This document shows positions 1-6,722 of a stretch of 64,000 nt of DNA, piece by piece; the first letter of the stretch is position 1, and each line of letters begins with the position of its first letter. The position numbers and the translations under genes were made by a program. Source of the DNA: JBMYZL01 sp965661765 (lineage in GTDB: Bacteria; Bacteroidota; Bacteroidia; Flavobacteriales_D; Sanyastnellaceae). Where the stretch lies: positions 1-64,000 of the forward strand of contig CBFIFE010000009.1 in assembly GCA_965661765.1 (NCBI GenBank), read 5' to 3'. The notes under the pieces are model-generated. The model had not been told where the DNA came from. It did not search any database and worked only from the letters and a program-made list of their open reading frames with translations.

Positions 1-250
1 ACCCACTGCTTTGAAGCCTCAAATCAAGACAACCGGACAAATTGCAGTTAATCAATCATTGACTCACAGCAGAACCTCATGTGCAGTCTCGTCCTCCTCG
101 ATTGTCCGCTCGCTCCGCAGAAGGTAAATCTCGAGTTCATGGCCTGAATGGGCGAAAACGGGCTGCCGTTTGTGAGGGTGTTTTCACGAAGTTCGACAAG
201 CTCAACAAGACTGAAAGGGGGGGCGAATTCCGTTTGCAAACTGGAGCGGG
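1..250. other. Non-coding window edge
   Basis: I see no convincing gene here. The only recognisable element is a short string around 189-204 (TTCGACAAGCTCAAC) that resembles a small repeat often dispersed in bacterial intergenic DNA. It lies just downstream of the decayed serine hydrolase. Confidence 0.4.
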
Positions 251-1338
251 TTAGCAGGCCATCCCGAAGTTGCCCAGCAGGGCGAGCAAATCGGCGGTCC
301 CAACAGCATCGTCTCCGTTGAAGTCACCCGTCCCTGTCCCTGTTCCAGTCCCCGTCCCGGGCTCCGTTCCCGTCCCGCCGAAAAACCCGAGGAAGACCAG
401 GCCGTCGCCCACGGCGACCAGGCCGTCGCCGTCGAGATCGTAGGCACAAGGACCGCAACCGGTGGTGAGGGCGTTGAGGTGCTGCCAGATTTGGTTATCG
501 AATGAAGAGGCAGCAAGGGCTGACTCGCCTGCGGAATCTCCCATGCGCACCACCACCCAATCGAGACCAGGCGCTACATAAATCTTCTGATCGTTCTTGC
601 CCAAAGCCATGACGCAGTCCATCGGGGCTTCCGGAATCATCGGGCCATCGAACTGGAATTGGGTCGTCGGGAGCATGTGGTAAGGGTCGTTGTTGAGCCA
701 CCAGAGGTTGCCATAGCTGGGATTCGCGGACTGGGAGGGGGAGAAGACGCTGGCGAGCCATGCCGAGTCCGTGACCAAACTGTCGCCCGCCCACACAAAT
801 CCCTCGCTCGCCAAAAGACCGAACCGCGCCATGTCGCGGGCCGTGGAGAAAACGACTCGCGTGAACGGCTCAGCTGGTGGTGTCAAGTATGTCGCGGACA
901 TGCCCGTGGGTTGCAGAAGTCTAGTGAGCAAAACGGCGTTCAAGGGCGCGCCAGCGGCGGCTTCGATGACGTCCGTGAGGAGCGTGTAGGGCGCGTTGTG
1001 GTAGGCCCAGCGGGTGCCGGGGGCGGCCGGTTCGGGCAGCGCTTGGAGGCATTCGGGCAGGGTGCAATTGGCGTCGGCCACGGCGTCGTTGAGGCCGGTG
1101 GACATGGTGAGTTGGTGGCGGATTTCGATGGCCGCTTCAGCGTCTTCGGACAATGCAGACCAACCCTGACCCAACCACCCCGACGTCGCATCCTCCAGCC
1201 CGAGCAGTACGCCTCATGTGCAATCCGCCCGCCCTTGAGCAGCAAAAACGCGCGCGTCCCATTCGCCGCCAGAAACGCGTCCAATAAAACTGCAGAAAGA
1301 TCAAGCAGGATTGCAGCATCTTTGCGCCTTGAAATCAC
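251..1338 (-). pseudogene. Decayed serine hydrolase (beta-lactamase family) with dockerin-like tail
   Basis: Two reading frames together look like a class C beta-lactamase-type serine hydrolase. The frame starting at 1338 gives the N-terminal strand pair (ANGTRAFLLLKGGRIAHE), then becomes nonsense. A second frame, open from about 1213 to 251, resumes with LEDATSGWLGQGW and RHQLTMSTGLND, as expected further along in the family. The roughly 35 residues that normally lie between, including the catalytic SxxK serine motif, are absent. No signal peptide is present and the remnant begins 6 bp from the gldC start, so the 5' end is probably lost as well. The C-terminus carries two EF-hand or dockerin-like repeats (DLDGDGLVAV, DFNGDDAVGT) separated by a Gly-Thr linker. 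Inference: an inactive remnant. An assembly error is the alternative explanation. Confidence 0.7.
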
Positions 1339-1344
1339 ATCGCC

Positions 1345-1671
1345 ATGGCTGAATCAACGATTGACATTCGGGTCCGGATGGACGAGAACAAGGTGCCGGA
1401 GGACATCACTTGGACTGCGCAGGATGGCGGGGTTCAGAACCGGTCGGCGAAGGCGATGGCGCTGGCGATGTGGGATGATGCGGAGCGCACGGCGATGCAC
1501 ATGGACCTCTGGACGAAGGAGATGAGCGTGGAGGAGATGCAGCATTTTGTGTGCCAAACCATGATGACCCTCGCCACCACTTTCGAGAAGGCCACGTCCG
1601 ACAAGGCCCATGCTGAGGCGATTCGGAAATTCACAGAGGAGTTGGCCCGCCGCCTCAATGTAATTGATTGA
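1345..1671 (+). CDS. gldC: Gliding motility protein GldC
   Basis: 108 aa, the usual GldC length. The translation matches the family throughout: an N-terminal beta-strand segment with VRMDENKVPEDITWTAQDGG, the central DLWTKEMSVEEMQHFVCQT and a helical C-terminus with TFEKATSD. There is no signal peptide, so the protein is probably cytoplasmic. GldC accompanies GldB in gliding Bacteroidota; its biochemical role is not defined. Here gldB lies about 3.4 kb away with nadE between them, a loosened version of the gldB-nadE-gldC neighbourhood I associate with Flavobacteriia. The next gene starts 2 bp after its stop, suggesting co-transcription. Confidence 0.93.
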   Translation: MAESTIDIRVRMDENKVPEDITWTAQDGGVQNRSAKAMALAMWDDAERTAMHMDLWTKEMSVEEMQHFVCQTMMTLATTFEKATSDKAHAEAIRKFTEELARRLNVID

Positions 1672-1673
1672 CC

Positions 1674-2042
1674 ATGGCTGAAAGGAATCCTTGGGAGACC
1701 TCCGCTGGTGACAGCCCCACACTCGCTGAGGTTCAGGCAACCGTCGATGAGTGGATTCGGACGGTGGGCGTGCGCTACTTCTCCGAGCTCACGAACCTTG
1801 CGATGCTCACTGAAGAAGTCGGTGAGCTTGCCCGCATCATGGCCCGCCGCTATGGGGATCAGTCGGAAAAACCATCGGACGCGGGCCGCGACCTTGGCGA
1901 TGAAATGGCGGATGTGATGTGGGTGTTGGTGGCTTTGGCGAACCAAACCGGCATCGACCTCACCGCAGCCCTCCGCCGCAACATCGACAAGAAGACGACC
2001 CGCGATGGCGACCGCCACAAAAACAACCCGAAGCTGCGCTGA
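1674..2042 (+). CDS. MazG-like nucleotide pyrophosphohydrolase
   Basis: 122 aa, all-alpha MazG/dUTPase-like fold. The metal-binding pattern is visible: EEVGE at residues 47-51 followed by DEMAD near residue 76-80 (EExxE...ExxD). Family members hydrolyse (d)NTPs to monophosphate and pyrophosphate and act as house-cleaning enzymes. The C-terminus is basic (KKTTRDGDRHKNNPK). I chose ATG at 1674; an in-frame TTG at 1668 overlapping the gldC stop is also possible. The gene sits 2 bp behind gldC and converges on the FISUMP gene with only 3 bp between the stops. Confidence 0.85.
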   Translation: MAERNPWETSAGDSPTLAEVQATVDEWIRTVGVRYFSELTNLAMLTEEVGELARIMARRYGDQSEKPSDAGRDLGDEMADVMWVLVALANQTGIDLTAALRRNIDKKTTRDGDRHKNNPKLR

Positions 2043-2045
2043 GTT

Positions 2046-3206
2046 TCAGTGCACGCAGCGCACCGAGAGCCCGTAGGACATCATGAGGTTCATTCGCCCC
2101 ACCTCAGGGTTCGCGTCCCCAAGAAAATAAGCCCAAGCAAAGCTCCGACCCGCCGCAGTTGCACTCCAGTATGCCGAAGCGTGTCCAATGTAATCGTTGA
2201 ACCCGAAGCGGTCACGCAGGCCCACTGGCTTTGCGCTGAAGCCCATCGCGTCCGTGCCGTCCCAGTGTGGGACCCAGTCGGCGTGCTCGCTTTGGGGTGG
2301 GGCATTTCCTTTCGTCTCGTTCGAAGGCAAGCGGCGGTTCATGTGGCGCAGGCCGGCGACAGGCCCCGCCTTCATCCGCGTGCCGAGCGATGTCGGTCCC
2401 TGCGCCGCAGCGCCAAATTCGAGCAAGGTTTGCCAGTCTGCATCCGTGGGGACGTGCCACCCCGGTGGACAGAGCCCGCGATCGTCCAGGACTGCCGGGA
2501 AATTGAAATAATGCGCGCGCTGGGCAGGGGAGAAGCGACCGCCCAGCTGCAAGGTGCTCATGGCTGGCAAGCCACTGCTGCCCATGGAACTCCACAGATC
2601 TGCCTTTTTGGCCACAGGAATCGGAGACCCATCTTGAAAATGCGCAGATCGGAGATCTTCGCTGAACCAACATTGGTTCCCCACCGGATGAATCGGGTAC
2701 AATTCTTCCTGGTAGACGATGGCTGTTTTGCCGCCACAGGCGTCCTCCCCTCGCGGGTAGGCGCACGTCTCAGGCAGCGACACATTCGCGAGTCGGTCGA
2801 AATTGAGCGCCAGCGGATCCGTGCAGCCCGGGTTGTCGCAGACCGCCCGATAGAGGGTGTCGTTGCCGGTTTGAAACACGAACCATTCGCCTGTTTGCTC
2901 GATGCGAATCGAATCCAACCGGGCCTCGATGGCCACGATTTCGGTTTGGGTCGGCCCAGGCCCATTGCAGACACCGCACACATCGTACCAACCCACGCAG
3001 TCGTCTTGGGAATCCCACACCCCATCGCGGTCCAAATCAGTTCTGTCAAACAGGTTCAACAACCCGACCAAATCCAAAACGTCCACCACCCCATCTTGGT
3101 TGAGGTCGGGATTGCTCAGGGGCGGCGATTCAGGGGCATGCTGTCCATGCAGGTGCAGGGTGGAGAGCGTCAGAACGCCGAGCAGCGCAAGGGGGCAGGG
3201 GGTCAT
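2046..3206 (-). CDS. Secreted FISUMP-domain protein with EF-hand/TSP3-like region
   Basis: 386 aa. Starts with a signal peptide (MTPCPLALLGVLTLSTLHLHGQ), then an EF-hand or dockerin-like loop (DLNQDGVVDVLDLVGLLN), a thrombospondin-type-3-like calcium stretch (DLDRDGVWDSQDDC, CGVCNGPGP) and from about residue 160 a Fibrobacter succinogenes major paralogous (FISUMP) domain: GNQCWFSEDLR, CPPGWHVPTDADW, YWSATAAG and a final GLSVRCVH. FISUMP proteins are exported or surface proteins of unknown function. The start at 3206 overlaps the nadE stop as ATGA, which decides it over a longer frame and implies translational coupling to nadE. No T9SS sorting domain is visible. Confidence 0.85.
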   Translation of the reverse strand: MTPCPLALLGVLTLSTLHLHGQHAPESPPLSNPDLNQDGVVDVLDLVGLLNLFDRTDLDRDGVWDSQDDCVGWYDVCGVCNGPGPTQTEIVAIEARLDSIRIEQTGEWFVFQTGNDTLYRAVCDNPGCTDPLALNFDRLANVSLPETCAYPRGEDACGGKTAIVYQEELYPIHPVGNQCWFSEDLRSAHFQDGSPIPVAKKADLWSSMGSSGLPAMSTLQLGGRFSPAQRAHYFNFPAVLDDRGLCPPGWHVPTDADWQTLLEFGAAAQGPTSLGTRMKAGPVAGLRHMNRRLPSNETKGNAPPQSEHADWVPHWDGTDAMGFSAKPVGLRDRFGFNDYIGHASAYWSATAAGRSFAWAYFLGDANPEVGRMNLMMSYGLSVRCVH

Positions 3207-4069
3207 GTCTCGACTTCGCTGGGGTTTTCTCGGCAGGATGCCGGCAGGATGCACACTGGAATGGGCTTCATTTTGTGGCGGTTTGCGCGGTGAAACCGGT
3301 CGTAAATGTCCAGCACAGCGACTTCGCGGTCGGTCAGGCGTTCGGGGCGGCCTTCACTCCAAACCGCCCGCACCCGCATCGCCCATTCCAATTCTGGATA
3401 GCTCGCCCCGAGCTGGTCCTCATCGGTTCGTTCGTCCCCCCACAGCCCGTCAGTGGGGGCGGCCTGTTGAATGTCCTGCCGAACGCCGAGGTGGGCAGCG
3501 AGGGCAAAGACCTCCGTCTTCATGACATCGGCGATGGGGCTGACATCCACTCCACCGTCCCCATACTTCGTGTAAAACCCGACCCCGAAATCCTCCACTT
3601 TGTTTCCTGTCCCCGCCACGAGGGCGCCGGCTCGTTGGGCCACGGCATAAAGCGTGGTCATCCGCAACCGCGCGCGGCTGTTGGCCAGTGCAAGTCCTGC
3701 AGAACCATCCGGCAACTGCGCGGCGCTGGGCAAAGCGGCCACAAACGCATCATACACCGATGTCAGGTCCACGAAATGGGAATGGACGGTGTCAGGAAAC
3801 TTCGCCCGGAGGTCCGCGATGTGCCCCGCTGAGCGGTCGGCTTGGTCTGCAGCTTGGTGAATGGGCATGTCGACCAAGTGCGTGGGCAGGCCCGTTTGCG
3901 CGCACAGCGCAGAAGTCACAGCGGAATCGATGCCCCCAGAAACCCCGACAACATATCCCTTCACCCCGGCCTGATGGGCGTAAGATTTCAGCCAACCCAC
4001 GATGTGGGCGCAAGCCTGCGCGGAATCAAATTCAGGTGGGGAAAAACGGGCGTTCTCGGCAGGCGTCAT
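3203..4069 (-). CDS. nadE: NAD(+) synthase, ammonia-dependent
   Basis: 288 aa. ATP-pyrophosphatase fold with the P-loop SGGIDSA at residues 44-50. GTGNKVEDFGVGFYTKYGDGG is the conserved deamido-NAD/ATP site segment and is followed by DVSPIADVMKTEV. The enzyme adenylates deamido-NAD and amidates it to NAD in the last step of NAD synthesis. There is no glutaminase domain, so ammonia is the likely nitrogen donor. I chose ATG 4069; an in-frame GTG at 4111 would add 14 residues. The gene is embedded between gldB and gldC. Its stop overlaps the start of the FISUMP gene. Confidence 0.93.
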   Translation of the reverse strand: MTPAENARFSPPEFDSAQACAHIVGWLKSYAHQAGVKGYVVGVSGGIDSAVTSALCAQTGLPTHLVDMPIHQAADQADRSAGHIADLRAKFPDTVHSHFVDLTSVYDAFVAALPSAAQLPDGSAGLALANSRARLRMTTLYAVAQRAGALVAGTGNKVEDFGVGFYTKYGDGGVDVSPIADVMKTEVFALAAHLGVRQDIQQAAPTDGLWGDERTDEDQLGASYPELEWAMRVRAVWSEGRPERLTDREVAVLDIYDRFHRANRHKMKPIPVCILPASCRENPSEVET

Positions 4070-4142
4070 CGAAGCTGTGAATGTGCCACGAAGAAACGAA
4101 AAATCAGCCACAAAAGTGGTTCGAGGTCCGCCAGTTCACCCC

Positions 4143-5075
4143 TCAAAACATCAACCCCACACTCAACGCCAAGAAAGCAGATTTCCCTTTGATGGTGGTC
4201 TCCAGGGGGGCGTTGTCGGCGAACTGCGGCAACCTGTCGTCCGTTGTCCGGACAATGTCGCCGAAGCCGTCGTCATTGTTGTAAATGGTGTTCAATCCCA
4301 TGTTGTAGGTCAGGCCCAGCTGCAACGCAGTGGACCCCGTGAACCGCCTCTCCAGTCCCAATCCGATGACCATTGCCGGGCGAAAGGCCTTGATCCATCC
4401 GGCATACTCGCCGGATTCTTCCCGCGAGTCCAGAATCACCCGCGCGACTTCGTCCCCTGCTTCTGCGCCGGTCAACAGCCAATCCCCGCCGGCCACAGCG
4501 TCTCGGGTGTGCGTGACCCAGCGGCGTTCATCCGCCTCCGCACGGGTGTTGATCCCCAGCCCGAGCCCGAACTCCCCGACAAAAGTGGTGTAGCCGATTT
4601 CACGGGTGCGCATCTTGAAAGCGATGGGCAGCTCAACGTATTGCAGCCGTTGAACGAGCTCCACCTGCTCAATCACCTCGAGCTCACTTTGTGTTCCGCC
4701 GCTGCTGGCTTGCATCCGTTGCAGGCGCCCGCCGGTGTTGAACACATGGATGCCTGTGCTGATGGCATAGGTCTCGGTGAACATGATGTCAAAGATGAAG
4801 CGAAAGCCAAACTGGCCCACCAACCCCTCGTTCCAATGCGCATAATCCCTGGACATGCCAAAACTCGCGTTGGGCGACAACGACAACCCCAAGTGGTACT
4901 TCGATGCCGCCGGTGGCACGTACGGCGTGCCGCTGGGCGTGCGCCGGTTGGCGGCAGAATCGGGGGGCGCTGAGGTTTGGCCTGTGGCCTGCTCCGACAG
5001 GGTGGCCATCAGGCAGAGCAGGAGGCCCAGGGCAGCCACCGGAATTTTCAAGGGCGTGTGCATCGGCTTTGTCAT
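4143..5075 (-). CDS. PorT-like outer-membrane beta-barrel protein
   Basis: 310 aa with a signal peptide (hydrophobic run to about residue 33, ATGQ) and a barrel-like C-terminal part of alternating strands ending in SAFLALSVGLMF, with aromatic last residue as in outer-membrane proteins. Segments such as YVELPIAFKMRTREIG and GLGLERRFTGSTALQLGLTYNMGLNTIY match the PorT/OMP_b-brl_2 style of Bacteroidota. PorT is a T9SS-associated outer-membrane protein, but I cannot show this is the orthologue rather than a generic barrel. Start ATG 5075; ATG 5063 is a second choice. A TAnnTTTG box lies 10 nt upstream. It heads a leftward group with nadE and the FISUMP gene. Confidence 0.72.
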   Translation of the reverse strand: MTKPMHTPLKIPVAALGLLLCLMATLSEQATGQTSAPPDSAANRRTPSGTPYVPPAASKYHLGLSLSPNASFGMSRDYAHWNEGLVGQFGFRFIFDIMFTETYAISTGIHVFNTGGRLQRMQASSGGTQSELEVIEQVELVQRLQYVELPIAFKMRTREIGYTTFVGEFGLGLGINTRAEADERRWVTHTRDAVAGGDWLLTGAEAGDEVARVILDSREESGEYAGWIKAFRPAMVIGLGLERRFTGSTALQLGLTYNMGLNTIYNNDDGFGDIVRTTDDRLPQFADNAPLETTIKGKSAFLALSVGLMF

Positions 5076-5085
5076 CTTTGCAGTC

Positions 5086-5093
5086 CAAATCTA
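5086..5093 (-). promoter_or_regulatory. Candidate -7 box (TAGATTTG) for PorT-like gene
   Basis: On the minus strand the octamer TAGATTTG fits the Bacteroidota -7 consensus TAnnTTTG exactly and ends 10 nt before the ATG at 5075. No clear -33 TTG is seen. It implies a very short leader. Confidence 0.45.
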
Positions 5094-5116
5094 CTGCACC
5101 CACTCCAACGAATTCC

Positions 5117-6184
5117 ATGCCAAAACCCACGCGTTTCCTGTTCATTTTCGGTGCCGGCGCATTGCTGGCCTTCTCGGCTTGGTGGTTCTGGTCGCCTGAG
5201 CCCTCCCCGTGGGCCGTCGACCCCGATGAGGTGACGTTGCCTTCGCCGGGCTGGCGGCCTGCTGTCCACCTGCACGACGTCGTGCGATCCCTCCCCGCCG
5301 CCGACGACAGGGCGGGGCTCTCCGCCTTCACAGCGGCGGCAGGTCCGGCATTCGCCCAGGCATACGTCGAGGACATTCTCGCCCTCGGCCCGGCAGACGA
5401 TCCCGTCACCGCCGCCGGCCTGCGCACCTTCGCCAGCCACCCCTCCATCGCGGGCTCCCTGACCGCCGTGGACACGACCAGCGGCGACCCCGATCGGCTC
5501 CGCGCGGCGGAGCAAATCATCGAGGATGCCTTTCGTCGCCTCCACGCTCATTTTCCGGACATCGATCCGCCGCAGCTGATTTGGATGCACAGCGGGTTCA
5601 ACCATGCCGTGTACCCCACCGACAGCACCCTGGCGGTCGGCCTCGAGTGGTTCCTGGGCCCGGATCATCCCATTGTGTCATCGCTCTCGCCCTCAGCGTT
5701 TCCTTCTTACCTCCGCGATCGCATGGACCCGGAGCGCATGGCCGCTGAAGCCGTCCGCGGTTGGCTGGTCGTTCACTTCAGCAAGACGCTCTATCAGCCA
5801 GAAACCTGTGCCGATGCGCTGCTGTTTTGGGGCAAGGTGCTCTTTCTGGTGGACCAAATCCTCCCCACCCTGCCCAACCCCATTTGGTTCGACTGGTCTT
5901 CCGAAGAATGGGCCTGGGCGGAGGCGAACGAACGCGCGGTTTGGCTTGAAATGAGTCAGCAGGATGTGCTCTTCGATGCGAATGCCGTCGCGTTTTCGCG
6001 TTGGTTCACCGAAGGTCCATTCACGCGTGCCGCCGCCATCCCACAAGAAAGCCCCGATCGTCTTGGGGCTTACTTGGGTTGGCGAATCGTTTCCGACTAT
6101 GCCGAGCAAAATGTTTCCATGTCCCTGCCCGAATTGCTCCGGTTCGACGATTCAGGCCAAATCCTTTCGGCGTATCGAAAATAG
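5117..6184 (+). CDS. gldB: Gliding motility protein GldB (no lipobox)
   Basis: 355 aa. Family landmarks: LAVGLEWFLGPDHP, FPSYLRDRMDPERMAAEAVRG, WAWAEANERAVWLEMSQQ, and the C-terminal SPDRLGAYLGWRIVSDYAEQ followed by LPELLRFDDSGQILSAYRK. GldB is needed for gliding and T9SS-linked functions and is usually a lipoprotein. Here the N-terminus (MPKPTRFLFIFGAGALLAFSA) is hydrophobic but has no cysteine, so it would be a membrane-anchored or cleaved form. ATG 5117 chosen; the frame extends further 5' but that part overlaps the divergent gene and has no signal-like sequence. Divergent from the PorT-like gene with about 40 bp between starts. Confidence 0.88.
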   Translation: MPKPTRFLFIFGAGALLAFSAWWFWSPEPSPWAVDPDEVTLPSPGWRPAVHLHDVVRSLPAADDRAGLSAFTAAAGPAFAQAYVEDILALGPADDPVTAAGLRTFASHPSIAGSLTAVDTTSGDPDRLRAAEQIIEDAFRRLHAHFPDIDPPQLIWMHSGFNHAVYPTDSTLAVGLEWFLGPDHPIVSSLSPSAFPSYLRDRMDPERMAAEAVRGWLVVHFSKTLYQPETCADALLFWGKVLFLVDQILPTLPNPIWFDWSSEEWAWAEANERAVWLEMSQQDVLFDANAVAFSRWFTEGPFTRAAAIPQESPDRLGAYLGWRIVSDYAEQNVSMSLPELLRFDDSGQILSAYRK

Positions 6185-6212
6185 TCGCCTTGTGCTCGCG
6201 CCTTGAGTTGCC

Positions 6213-6659
6213 TCATTCGCCAGCTTTGCTGTCCACCGTGATGGTCACCGGGCCATCATTGACCAGGCGGACTTGCATGTCCGCTCCGAATTCGCCGGTC
6301 GACACAGGCACGCGCGACGCCAAGGCTTCGACAAATTCCTCGTAGAGCGGAATCGCCTGTTCGGGACGCGCCGCCTGCATGAAGCTCGGGCGGTTGCCTT
6401 TTCGGGTGGCTGCGTGCAGGGTGAATTGGCTGACCACGAGCAATTCGCCTTCCACGTCCAAGACCGACGCATTCATTTTGCCGTTCGCGTCGGAAAAGAT
6501 GCGCATGCCGCAGACTTTGCGGCACATCCAACCCACATCTGCCGATGTGTCCGAGCTTTCGAAGCCCACAAGAACCAAGAGTCCCTGACCGATCGTGGCC
6601 GTTTGGATCCCGGCAATGGAGACGGACGCCTCGAGCACCCGTTGAATCACAATTCGCAT
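6213..6659 (-). CDS. dtd: D-aminoacyl-tRNA deacylase
   Basis: 148 aa, the normal DTD length. Starts MRIVIQRVLEASVSI; contains KMNASVLDVEGELLVVSQFT with the SQFTL active-site motif near residue 77, KGNRPSF, and the C-terminal NDGPVTITVDS corresponding to the GPxT cross-subunit motif. It hydrolyses D-amino acids from mischarged tRNAs in the cytoplasm. Convergent with gldB (28 bp between stops) and divergent from purL. Confidence 0.95.
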   Translation of the reverse strand: MRIVIQRVLEASVSIAGIQTATIGQGLLVLVGFESSDTSADVGWMCRKVCGMRIFSDANGKMNASVLDVEGELLVVSQFTLHAATRKGNRPSFMQAARPEQAIPLYEEFVEALASRVPVSTGEFGADMQVRLVNDGPVTITVDSKAGE

Positions 6660-6707
6660 GTCGGCAAGTTAAATGCGAACAAGCGCAGAGGATGGGCGGC
6701 TCGGATG

Positions 6708-6715
6708 TATTTTTG
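6708..6715 (+). promoter_or_regulatory. Candidate -7 box (TATTTTTG) for purL
   Basis: Exact match to TAnnTTTG, ending 7 nt before the chosen purL ATG at 6723. It argues for that start over the ATG at 6705, which would lie upstream of the box. Confidence 0.45.
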
Positions 6716-6722
6716 GCATGAA

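Noticed and set aside
48..239. 63-codon minus-strand frame at the window edge
   Set aside because: No recognisable sequence, no start context, and it includes the dispersed-type CAAGCTCAAC string.
320..385. Possible third copy of the G-rich repeat in the Gly-Thr linker of the serine hydrolase remnant
   Set aside because: Units are 6-nt GGGACN/GGAACN and lack the ACNAG core of the other two arrays, so a simple Gly-Thr codon repeat explains it.
4002..4973. 323-codon plus-strand frame opposite the PorT-like gene
   Set aside because: No signal, no motif, and it covers a barrel gene with signal peptide, strand pattern and promoter box on the other strand.
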